A stretch of DNA of 64,000 nucleotides from Polychytrium aggregatum (lineage: Eukaryota; Chytridiomycota; Chytridiomycetes; Polychytriales): contig NW_026516243.1 in assembly GCF_025602895.1 (NCBI RefSeq), positions 248,001 through 312,000 of the forward strand. The letters run 5' to 3'. Of this stretch, positions 11,522 through 21,000 are shown piece by piece. The notes under the pieces were generated by a model, which searched no databases, had not been told where the DNA came from, and saw only the letters and a list, made by a program, of their open reading frames with translations. Position 1 is the stretch's first letter. Each line of letters starts with the position of its first letter. Both the position numbers and the translations under genes were made by a program.

Positions 11522-11918
11522 GATCGCCTTGGGGCGCTGGGCTCGGTGCTGGCGGTGGGGTGTGCCGGAGCGAGCAGAGCGGGTGCGTTGTCAAGGAAAG
11601 TTGCGGGATCTCGACAGAGTCGGGCGCTGGCGGCAGCAACAACCCCGCCAGCAAATGAGCGTTCATATGCCCTGTTTGGGATGCTGTGTGGCCAGGAACA
11701 CGGCGACCATGAGCAGCCCACCACCACAGGAATTCCCACCGAGCAAGCACCCCGACCCAACACCAACGCACAGAGTCAGCGGAGGTGTTGATTGATCGAC
11801 ACCAATATATTCAGGCGACAGGAGACGCCAGGCACTGGATATTTAGCCCTCCTTTGTTCCAGCTCTTCGACTCGCACACCGCTTGGCTTCGCAGCCGCCG
11901 CCGCCGCTCGCCAACAGT
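11522..11918. other. Intergenic region upstream of the CPSF6-like gene
   Basis: About 400 bp between the stop of the universal stress protein gene and the start of the CPSF6-like gene, both on the minus strand. I see no gene and no clear promoter motif. Confidence 0.5.
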
Positions 11919-13587
11919 TCAGTCCATCTCAATTGTCGCGTTGCTGCAGTGCTCGCCCAGGTGCGGCGCTTGAATGGGTATTGGCTTGACTAGATCGTCG
12001 TCGCGGGGTTGCCTGGGCTCGGGCGCAGACTCGTATGGCTGTGCTGGAGGTAGCGACGGGAGAAGCTGGTCGGAGGACGGGTGCTCGAGAGCATCCTTGG
12101 AGAGCACAACGCCGAGTGTCGCCAGACTACTGATACGAGCCCCGATCTCGACCTCACAGTCGTTGCGGACAATGATCACGGCGCATCTGCAGTTGTGGGC
12201 GAGATAGTCTACAGTACGGCGGCGAAGGAGCGAGGCGATGTCGGGGGACGAATGCGAATGCAGGTGAGTGTAAGGGCATGTGTAAATGCAAGCGGATGCG
12301 GTTCTGATCAGATGGAGTGCGAGGTCAGGCCAAGCACCGAGGCCGGGTATTTGGCGCTGTTGGTGTATATCAGTTCGGCCAAGGCAAGCGACATCGTATG
12401 TACCTGATACCGAGCCCATGAGTGCCCTGCCAAGTCCCATTGAAGATCAGCCCCAAGACAATGCTCGGACCACCAGGCCACACAGCCCCGCAACAACTCA
12501 ATGGCCCTGCTCTCCGATCTATGTGTGCTGCACCCAAGCGAGCTTACCGCTTGAGGGCACTCATCCCACGCGAGCCTACGATCAGAGCATCTGCGCTCAG
12601 TTCGTGGACCTTGCGAGTGATCTCTTGGCGCGGATCGCCGCGCATGGCGATTCCCTTGACTGCGATCTGTCCAGAATGATCAAAGGACACAAGGACCGCG
12701 AGTTGGCCTCTGTTCATCGCATTCGCATTGCATCGTGGCCGAGTCCAGCTCACCTGTCGTTGCTTGAGCGGCCTAGATGCTCTTCGCAGCAACCTGTGAG
12801 ACTCCTCTCGATTCTGGTTCACCGGGTTCCCAGCGCGCGTCAGCGAGAGCATGAGCAAGATCGCTGCCGACATGTTTGTGCAGACCAGGTGGCCCTCACC
12901 TTTTCCTCGGTGCGAAGAATGTAGTCTGGCCCGCATCATAGATCCATTTAGGTGACGCCATGGCAAGATTAGGAGCAGATCAAGCCAGCAGTGCGGGTTG
13001 CTGATCATCGTCAGCAGCAGACAGACACACTCGCCAGGCGAGTTTGCTTTGATTGTTGGGCAGGACCGGGCCGCCCGAATTGCGATCCCTGCATGACGGG
13101 CCCGGCAGCTACATGGCACATTATACTCGAACTACTGTACAGCCTCAACGTCCTCACCCTGGAAGTCCATATATGCGCTTCCAAATGGCCCCGGGAGCGT
13201 CACGATCGGGCGAACATTCACAAGCACCACCAGATCGCTCTCGGGCCGCAGGAAATTGTCCAGGCTCCACGAGAATGCCTTTTCGCTGTGATCTGCTCCG
13301 GCCGAGCGTTTGGATCGGCGGTCGATACGGAGATGGCGCAAATGGCTGGGTGAGTACTTCTCCTTGGCCGGCCCAGCTTCACGGACACGCTGTAGCCATC
13401 GCAAAGGATCAGTGCTGTCGGGTGATCAGCTGCGGCTGCTACCTGACTTGTCCAGGGCAATGACGACCACTCGAGTGATGTTTTGCGGCGGCGGTGGAGC
13501 ATAGAGCCCCTGTGATCCAAACGGCGATGACAGAGAAAGCTCCGAGTCGAGGATACCCGGCGCCGGTCCGTGCTGGGGCTGGGACAT
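11919..13587 (-). CDS. Universal stress protein (UspA-fold), ATP-binding type
   Basis: Six exons (13587-13443, 13292-13141, 12813-12754, 12666-12548, 12426-12404, 12208-11919) join in phase to 262 residues. After a disordered N-terminus of about 35 residues, the Usp fold starts with ITRVVVIALDKSDHSEKAF and continues with SLDNFLRPESDLVVLVNVRP. Near the end, GDPRQEI and LIVGSRG precede ALMGSVSDYLAHN. This gives the G-x2-G-x9-G-S signature of the nucleotide-binding Usp subclass, and the signature is completed only by a 23-nt exon. Usp proteins bind ATP and act in stress tolerance or signalling. A Ser/Pro-rich tail of about 70 residues follows the domain. Six exons for one small domain is notable. 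The partner is unknown. Confidence 0.85.
12404..12426 (-). other. 23-nt microexon of the universal stress protein gene
   Basis: Flanked by TTGGCAG and GTACATACG, this exon contributes only ALMGSVS plus two split codons. Phase is kept on both sides, and the residues are exactly the ones expected after SALKR in Usp proteins. Confidence 0.8.
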
Positions 13588-13952
13588 TCCCGATCGTAGA
13601 TATAGCGCTTGTTGCCGATTGCAAAGGACAGCGAGCAGGACAGATGAGCAACGCAGACCGAGCGCAGGTTGTTTCGTCTCGGCGCCCGTCGGTGGGCGAT
13701 AGATCGGGACGGGGAATTTTCACCCCCAGGGTCTCCCGCGCTGCTCCGTTGCAAGCGCTGATCCGAGCGAGGCCGCTGCAATCTGCCGCCGGATTGCTTG
13801 CGGAGATCATCCAATCGACTGCTGAGGGCTTTCTTGCTGCATTCGAGTGATCCAGACCGCTGAAATGATACTATATTGGTGGCCGAGACCGAAGCCTTGC
13901 GGCGAGAGATAGATATACAGACACCCTCCCGTCTCCTCCAGCGGCAAGTTTC

Positions 13953-14447
13953 TCATCGATTGAAGTAGATCTTGACCCTTGGGTTGTGGACCTTGAGTCG
14001 CTGGACGCTCGGGGACTCTCGTGCATGGGGCGGCAGATACAGCCGCCGGAGTGCAGCAAGCTCCAGGAGGGGCTCTACGTCTTGCACTGCTGTGCCGGAG
14101 AGATAGAGCCTCTCCAGTCGCCGAAGCGATGCAAGCGGAGCGAGATCGCCAATGCCAGTATGATCCAGATCCAAAGTGTGCAGCCCAACCAGATGTCGCA
14201 GCGGCTCAAAGTCGACGATCCGACGACACCCGACCAGACTCAGCCGAGAGAGGTTGTCGGCAAAGAGCGGCAGCCACGATATATCGTCCAGGGCCTCTCG
14301 TGCCAATCGCTCGGAGGGGCTGCCATCCTTGTATGAGTGGCCAAAGCCGTTGATGATGCTGTAGTTGTGGTTTGGGAAATAGAGCTGCTGGTACCGAGCT
14401 CGTTCCTGGGTATCCTGGCTGTTGGCTTCAGGCCGAATCTCTTCCAT
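13953..14447 (-). CDS. Leucine-rich-repeat protein, small
   Basis: The frame gives 164 residues. Residues about 58-140 form four short LRRs (LSRLSLVGC, LHTLDLDHTG, LERLYLSGTA, LRRLYLPPHA), spaced about 22-23 residues like bacterial or protist short LRRs. The end is a basic strand-like tail, VKIYFNR. The region before the repeats is polar and Tyr/Asn-rich. A CAG two bases before the ATG at 14447 could be a splice acceptor, and a minus frame from 14785 could supply an N-terminal exon, but I found no good donor in matching phase. I therefore start at 14447. The function is unknown beyond likely protein binding. Confidence 0.6.
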   Translation of the reverse strand: MEEIRPEANSQDTQERARYQQLYFPNHNYSIINGFGHSYKDGSPSERLAREALDDISWLPLFADNLSRLSLVGCRRIVDFEPLRHLVGLHTLDLDHTGIGDLAPLASLRRLERLYLSGTAVQDVEPLLELAALRRLYLPPHARESPSVQRLKVHNPRVKIYFNR

Positions 14448-14988
14448 GGCTGTATGGCCAAATTGGACACGATGGTATCGCCTGCGGGAGGTTGTGATGG
14501 AAGTCCAAGTCCAAGGCCTCGACTGATCAAGACCAAGCCGGCAGAACGAGGCTGGCCCATGAACCAGTCGCCCCTGCCCGTGTTCTGGCTGCCCTGCTGA
14601 TGGAGATGGCTATCGCTTGGCGGATGCTGATGCTGCTCAAGCTTTGCCATCCGCCAGTAACGGCACTCTGTCGCAGCTCCGTCCTCCGCCTGGCGCCATT
14701 CGGGGTCGCAAGGGATTGTCCTGGATGGTTGTTGGGCGGAGACAATGACTTGCAGGCGCCGGGAGAAAGCACTGTCCAATGCCAATCAGGGCACATTAAA
14801 ATTGACCGATCAGGGCAGGGCATTGCTATGGGCAGGACATTGCTCTGGGCAGCAAGTGGCCCTGAATCGGACCCACCGTCGCCGTCGTCGTTACAGCGAA
14901 GCCGATTTGATCAGCCATCTCCAAGCATCATCGGATTTAACCTTCTCGTCCCGATCTCCGGCCGGCTCGCCATAGACGCAACGCATAC
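14448..14988. other. Divergent spacer between the LRR and first GT62 genes
   Basis: About 540 bp. Part of it (14448-14785, minus) is an open frame that may be an N-terminal exon of the LRR gene. The rest should be promoter for the plus-strand glycosyltransferase at 14989. Confidence 0.4.
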
Positions 14989-16459
14989 ATGATCCAGATT
15001 CCTCGCTTCAATTTCAAGAGAGTCCTGGTGGTGATCACGCTTGTCGTGTGGCTCCAAATGCTGTACTCGGTCTCTCTCAAGTACCAGATGGTCGTCTCGC
15101 TGGTTGAGAAGATGCCGCGCTCTATCGACAGCCACTATGACGAGCCCTTCATCGTGCTCCGGTCCAACGGCGACTTTGAATCCTTTCGCATCGAACGCCA
15201 GACTCCCCGGAAAGTCGTCTTGCCCGACAAGGCCCGCCAGGACGCCGGCAAGACGGTGCTGATCCTGTGCATCCTGCATGGCGATCACTCGTTCGGGAGC
15301 GGCCGCAACTTTTCCTCCTTTCTCCAGATGATCGCCGCGTTCGAGTACCCAATGTATCAGCTCAGCCTGGGCTTTCTCATGTCGGATTATGAGGATCTCC
15401 AGTCCTCAATCCCGATTCTCGACCAGTTCGTTCGCGACAACAACCTTGCCGCCGGCGCCATCTATTTGCAGCCCCAGGAGGAGACGTCATCGCGCGAGAT
15501 GCGACAGAGAGACGATATCCAGAGGGAGCGCCGGAGCCTGCTGGCCCAGCTGCGAAACAGATTGCTACTCTCGACCCTCCGCCACGAGGACGCCGTGCTG
15601 TGGATCGACTCGGACATTGTCGAGATCCAGTCCGATGCCCTCAAGCAGTTTGTGCGGTCGGGTCTCGATATCGTCACGCCCTTCTGCCGATTCGGCACCA
15701 AGGGAATGGAATCCTACGATGGTGTGTACTGTCCACTCAGCACGAATGTTGCCGTGGCCATCCAACTGACGCATCCTTGCTTCACACCAACACAGGCAAC
15801 GCTTGGGTCGGGAGGCGCAAAAGGCCCAGCGAGGAGCAATGGAAACAGATCAAAGAGGGCACGACAAGCGACTTTGTTCCCAATGGCGACGGTGCAGAAA
15901 TGGTGGTGCATTGGATCGACAAGGACGATAAAGTTGTCGAACTCGACTCTGTGGTGGGTGTTCTTGTGGTTGCATTGTCGACATTGCAGTTCTCGGCACT
16001 TTACCGTCGCTGTGTTTCGACTGGATGCGCTTCCACAACCACAACGGCCTCCGATCTCTGATACTCGAGCAAATGACAACACCGCCTCCCACTGGCATCG
16101 CTCGCGGGTCTCGACACTTTGAGCTGACATGATTCTCCACACTCCATACTCCATACTCCATACTCCACACTCCACACTCCACACTCCACACTCTGTGATC
16201 CGTGCACTCCCCACCTCTCAAGGGCGGGACGGTGCTCTATGTTCGCGCAGACGTGCACCGCAACGGCGTCAACTTTCCCCCGTTCTATCTGATCGGATCA
16301 GACTGGGACGCCAAGTATGGCGGCTATGACGGCATCGAGACCGAGGGACTGTGCTATATCGCCCGGACGATCGGATATCGGTGCTGGGCCATGCCACACA
16401 TCACCGTGTCCCACACCTACTGGCAGGAAACTCCCAAACACCCACGGAAATCTGATTAG
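14989..16459 (+). CDS. Mnn9/Anp1/Van1-family mannosyltransferase (GT62), copy 1
   Basis: Three exons (14989-15721, 15796-15953, 16223-16459) give 375 residues. The N-terminus is a type II signal anchor (VLVVITLVVWLQMLY, about 12-28). The catalytic region has LLLSTLRHEDAVLWIDSD with the DxD motif, ALKQFVRSGLDIVTPFCRF, then NAWVGRR, VVELDSV joined to GGTVLYVRADVHRNGVNF, and GYDGIETEGLCYIA. These are signature blocks of fungal alpha-1,6-mannosyltransferases of the Golgi mannan polymerase complexes, which use GDP-mannose to extend N-glycan outer chains. The join at the second intron is well supported because it restores the family sequence. Copy 2 at 26682-28249 shares the exon 2 and 3 lengths and an almost identical second intron. 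A Fanzor fragment on the opposite strand abuts the stop. Confidence 0.9.
16136..16199. repeat. Heptamer repeat (CTCCAYA), eight units, in GT62 copy 1 intron 2
   Basis: Eight units of CTCCACA or CTCCATA lie in the 269-bp second intron. The homologous 234-bp intron of copy 2 has three units. The difference of five units (35 bp) accounts exactly for the difference in intron length. Confidence 0.9.
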
Positions 16460-17103
16460 CGGTATCTGTTGATGGCAAGTTGACTTGTTTCAAAAACACG
16501 CTTTATCAGTGTGCTCCTGCCCTCAGTGTCATTCGTACTCGGCAAATCGACGTTCTGGGAGGTACAGCATATCCAGAAAGAAACGGGACACTTTCCCTTC
16601 CTGGCTTCAGATGTCTGAAACCCACTGACTGACTTGTAGGCCCAGCGGGTAGGCCATGGCATTGCACTCCTGTCTTCGTTGGCAATCTCTTTGTTTTTGG
16701 TTGGTTTGGGAAGCACAGTCTTGAATACACCCGGTCGATCTCCTGTGGCGATGATCGACTGGCATACCGAGATCATGTTCCTTGAGGCATTGATGTCTCG
16801 ATCCCACAGCGTATGGCAGCTTGCACAGCTCCGGACAAAGTGTGGGTTCTCGACATCAAGATGCTCGACCTTCTCGAGTCGCTTGGCTTCCCGACAATGT
16901 GAGCACACCTGGGATGTGTTGAACTCGTTCACCGAGCACACATGGATCTTGGAGACGGATCGGTCCGGTGGTCGTCTCTGGTGATGGTGGAATTGCTCAA
17001 AGTACTTGGCAAACCTGAGTCTCCTGGGACTGGATGTATATCCCTTCCACTGTTTCCAGGAGGCATTCCCAAAGGCAATCACCACTTCGGTCTCCTTGGA
17101 CAT
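16456..17103 (-). mobile_element. Fanzor/TnpB-like nuclease C-terminal fragment, copy 1
   Basis: The minus frame (215 codons) carries the C-terminal part of a TnpB/Fanzor protein: VVIAFGNASWK near the start, then a zinc ribbon (CSHCREAKRL and CASCHTLW) inside the RuvC-III block, followed by DRDINASRNM with the presumed catalytic Asp. The N-terminal half with the RuvC-I Asp is not found upstream, so this is a truncated element. It is nearly identical to copy 2: 4 differences in 176 residues. After KGKCPVSF the reading frame continues here for 39 residues into sequence not shared with copy 2. It ends overlapping the stop of GT62 copy 1. Fanzors are eukaryotic RNA-guided nucleases; this fragment is not expected to be active. 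Confidence 0.75.
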
Positions 17104-18011
17104 ACTTGCTTGGCCATGAATGCGATGAGTGGGTGGGTGTATTCAGGTTCCAGAAAAAAGCACTGTCCTGGTTAGAAACGGGGGTGTTCCATTTCATTTT
17201 GGAATCGTTGTAGTTGCATGCGTTCTCAACTGAGGCAATCTCCTATGTGAGGGGCTGTTCACCTAGCAGGTCTCTCGTCAAGACCTGATTTCAATGAGCT
17301 CCTCCATCGCCAGTTGCGATCGGTATTCACAGTGCAAAGTCACCCTCAAGGCCATCGACCATCTATCAAGGGTGCTTGGTACATCATGTTTCATCAACAG
17401 CCTCAGCCGCAGGGCATTCACGGCCTTTGGAAAGGACGCTGTCCAGTGGCTCGAGTCCCTGGACACCCGCAACGACATCATCACATTCGAGTGCGGCACC
17501 GCACCTGCGAGGAGCAATCGAATAGATGGCGGGTATGCATTCTTGAGGATTCTCATCGGGACAGCCAAGCGGCTCGTGGGTATCGAAGGCAAACGAGAGA
17601 TCATGATGCCAGATATCGCAAAGAGCCATGCAAAGTTCAAGATGTCAAACGACTCGATCGAGTATATTGCAGAATGGCGACCGAGACTGCAACGCCAAGT
17701 TGAGATGACGATAGACTCGACTGAGTCTCTTCCACCCACTCATGGATGACTTCCGAGTCTTTGGCGAATTTATGGCTCCGCTCCATGCTTCTCAAGCGGA
17801 GCCTTCCGAGGCTGATTCTCTGGCTAGGCAATTGCGAACGACTCCCGGAACTTGATTGTATTGATTTGATAAAGCCCTCGGCCGCCCACTGGTTCGGCCT
17901 GAAACACCGTGGCTCTGGCTATACGCAAGAGCTATTCATTGGTCACCTTACAATGACATCCAGGCTTGGACTTGGGTGGAAAACCCTGGGCAGCCAGACC
18001 TATGCTCTAAT
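17104..18011. other. Region between Fanzor copy 1 and the NLR gene
   Basis: The first roughly 100 bp are homologous to the sequence preceding Fanzor copy 2. They include a TGA in the nuclease frame at the same place in both copies. The rest holds a plus-strand frame of uncertain status at 17294-17749 and a weaker one running from 17746. Confidence 0.5.
17294..17749 (+). CDS. Uncertain 151-residue frame, hypothetical
   Basis: The product is a mixed alpha/beta-looking polar protein with no motif I know (for example IITFECGTAPARSNR and EIMMPDIAKSHAKFKMSND). It reads more like a real protein than the other frames over this interval, but codon bias is not decisive. It may be part of the Fanzor-associated duplicated segment, an exon of an unrecognised gene, or chance. 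No equivalent was seen near copy 2. Confidence 0.25.
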   Translation: MSSSIASCDRYSQCKVTLKAIDHLSRVLGTSCFINSLSRRAFTAFGKDAVQWLESLDTRNDIITFECGTAPARSNRIDGGYAFLRILIGTAKRLVGIEGKREIMMPDIAKSHAKFKMSNDSIEYIAEWRPRLQRQVEMTIDSTESLPPTHG

Positions 18012-21000
18012 TCAAGTGGCATAGTAGTGTTGTATTAGACCATCCAAGTCGAATTGTGATACACCTCTACATTTGTATTTCCTGGGCATAGGACTGACTT
18101 TGTGCTTCAGAGAGTGCCCGGCGGTAATATGAAACTTGGGCTTGTATCTCGAATGTGTTGAGGAAGATTGGCTGTGGAGGCGGAGCGGTGAGTAAGAGCC
18201 GAGGATGTGGGGAGGTGGACGAATGCCACTTACCAGGATGATGACGGGGCGGTATTGAGGTATTTTACTAAGCACGATGAATGCACTGGATGAAGGAGTG
18301 AGTTGATGGTTCCAGTCGAAGAGGGAGTGTGGAAATTTGGCTGAGTGAATCCCGTGGCGGACCCACTGTGGTGCATAACGTCGGTCGATTACGACCCACT
18401 TGGACGAGGTTGGGGAGTCGGACGGAGCCATGATATCGGCAAGATTGTTATCGGCACGAACCCACTCGTCACCGCGACGGACCCAGCGGATTTCCTCATC
18501 AACAACATCGCGAGACAGAATTGAGTTGTCATCTGGTGAGATCTCCACAGAGATCACACCCTCTGTATGCCCCTCGAGGGTGTGCTTCACCTGGCCCGTG
18601 GCACAATCCCACACCTTGACGGTGAGGTCAAATGAGCCAGAGACAATCCACTTGCCATCGGCTGAGATCGTCACCGACCACACACGCCATGTGTGCCCCA
18701 CGAGGGTGTGCTTCACTTGGCCATTGGTGGCATCCCACACTTTGACGGTACTGTCATCGGAGGCTGAGATAATCCACTTGCCATCGGGTGAAATCGCCAC
18801 GGATGTAGCGGTATCGGTGTGTCCCTCGAGGGTATGCTTCACTTGGCCTGTGATGGAGTCCCACACCTTGATGGTCTTGTCATCAGAGCCAGAGGCGATC
18901 CATTTTCCGTCGGATGAGATTGCAACGGAGTTTACCGTCCCTTTGTGTCCTTCGAGGGTGTACTTCACTCGCCCAGTGATGGAATCCCATACCTTGATGG
19001 TCTTGTCCCATGAACCAGAGGCAATCCACTTGCCATCAGGTGAGATTGAAACGGAATTGACAGTGTCTGCATGTCCCTCAAGGATGTGCTTGACTTGGTC
19101 AGTGGTAGCATCCCACACTTTGATGGTCTTGTCGAATGACCCAGAGACAATCGACTTGCCATCAGGCGAGATCGCCGCGGAGTACACAATATTTGTGTGG
19201 CCCTCGAGCGTGTGCTTCACTTGCCCAGTAAAGGCATCCCATACCTTGATGGTCTTATCCGAAGAGCCAGAGATAATCCGTTTGCCTTCGGGTGAGAATG
19301 CTGCAGATGTAGCGGTATCTGTGTGCCCCTCGAGGGTGTGCTTCAATTCGCCAGTGGAGACATCCCACACTTTGACGGTGCTATCATTAGATCCAGAGAC
19401 AATCCACTTTCCATCGGGTGAGATCGCCACGGAGTACACATGTCTTTTGTGTCCTTCGAGGGTGTGCATCAGTTGGCCAGTGATAATATCCCACACCTTG
19501 ATGGTCTTGTCCCATGAACCAGAAGCAATCCACTTGCCATCGGGTGAGATGGACGCGGAGGTAACAGTGCCTGCGTGTCCCTCGAGAGTGTGCTTCAACC
19601 CGCCAGTGGAGACATCCCACACCTTGATGGTCTTGTCGATTGAGCCGGAGACAATCGAATTGCCATCGGGTGATATTGCAACGGAGTTCACAGCTTGAGT
19701 GTGCCCCTCGATGGTTTGCTTCAGTTGACCCGTCACCACATCCCACACTTTGATGGTCTTGTCACGAGAACCAGAAGCAATCAGCTTGCCATCAGACGAG
19801 ATGGCCACGGAGTTCACACTATCTAGGTGTTCCTTGAGGGTGTACTTCACCAGGCCAGTGGCGGCATCCCACACCTTGATGGTTTTATCCAAAGAGCCAG
19901 AGACAATCGTCTTGCCATCTGGCGAGATCGCCACAGAGTTCACTTGGCTCGAGTGACCAGTAAGTGTCATCTCACACGGATCCCAGGTCGGTGCTGGACC
20001 GGCTGTGACCAGGAACGGGATCTTGTCCTCGAGTTGGGTGGCATATGTCTTGTAGATCGCCGTCTCCTTCGGCGTGAATGCATACCCCGAGTTGTACACC
20101 TGTGGCGCACTCGCAATGATCGGATCGGCAAACTCGCGGATGAATCGATACGTGTCCTTGACCAGTTCCTTCGTGGTGTCGTCGACGATGGTGCTGGGTG
20201 CCTTGTCGATCACTCCTCGGAGCACAGCCAGTTGCTCGATGATCGACTTGACCACATGTGTGAGCGACCCACACTCGAGCCAGAAGAACACATGCGTCTT
20301 GACGAACCGAGTGAGCACCGCTGCCACATCGACCATCTCGGTCGACTGCCACACCGGACTCGACTCGGCCACTCCTTCCACACACCACACAAAGTGCGTG
20401 ATCCAGTGGGCGACGCTGTATCGCAGCGACGGTGTGATCTTGGCTGCGACCCTGTCCTCGAGGTCGGCGATATTGTCGTGGAACTCGTAGATATCGCAGA
20501 TGTTGATCACTGGCTCATGCGAGAGGATCACTCCGAGACATTCCTTGGCAAACACCGTGTGGAACGAGCTCGACACATGCCACGGCTGGCCAGTCGATGC
20601 ATCGCCGAGGAGATAGTCCGCCACCGACTTGTGGTTGAACTTGACCTCGGTATTGGTGGACTGGCTGCCTCGGGGACCCAATCCATTGGCGCCAGGATCG
20701 AGGACCAGACTGAGGCTCTTGAGACACTCGCGAACGACGCCGATCTCGAGTCCAAACACATCGGCGATGATCTGTGGGGTCAGGATCGACTGGGCCGTGG
20801 CGATCGCCGACACCACCGTGACCAACTCGGCCGGATGGCTCGACTGCGAGTGGATCTTGGCGAATGTCTTGTGGTACAGTCCCTTGAGATCCACCGACGA
20901 GTCGTTGATTTCCCGGATCATCTCGAGGGTCAGTGTCCGTGGCTCGTGTGCTGCGTCGCTCTCCTCGCACGGCGTCGATCCAGGCTCGGGAGTCTCCAGC

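Noticed and set aside
18400-19698. Plus-strand open frame of 432 codons over the WD40 repeats
   Set aside because: It repeats with the 126-bp period of the WD40 array and is only its antisense shadow.
18485-19975. CRISPR-like or satellite array
   Set aside because: The regular 126-bp spacing is fully explained by coding WD40 repeats.
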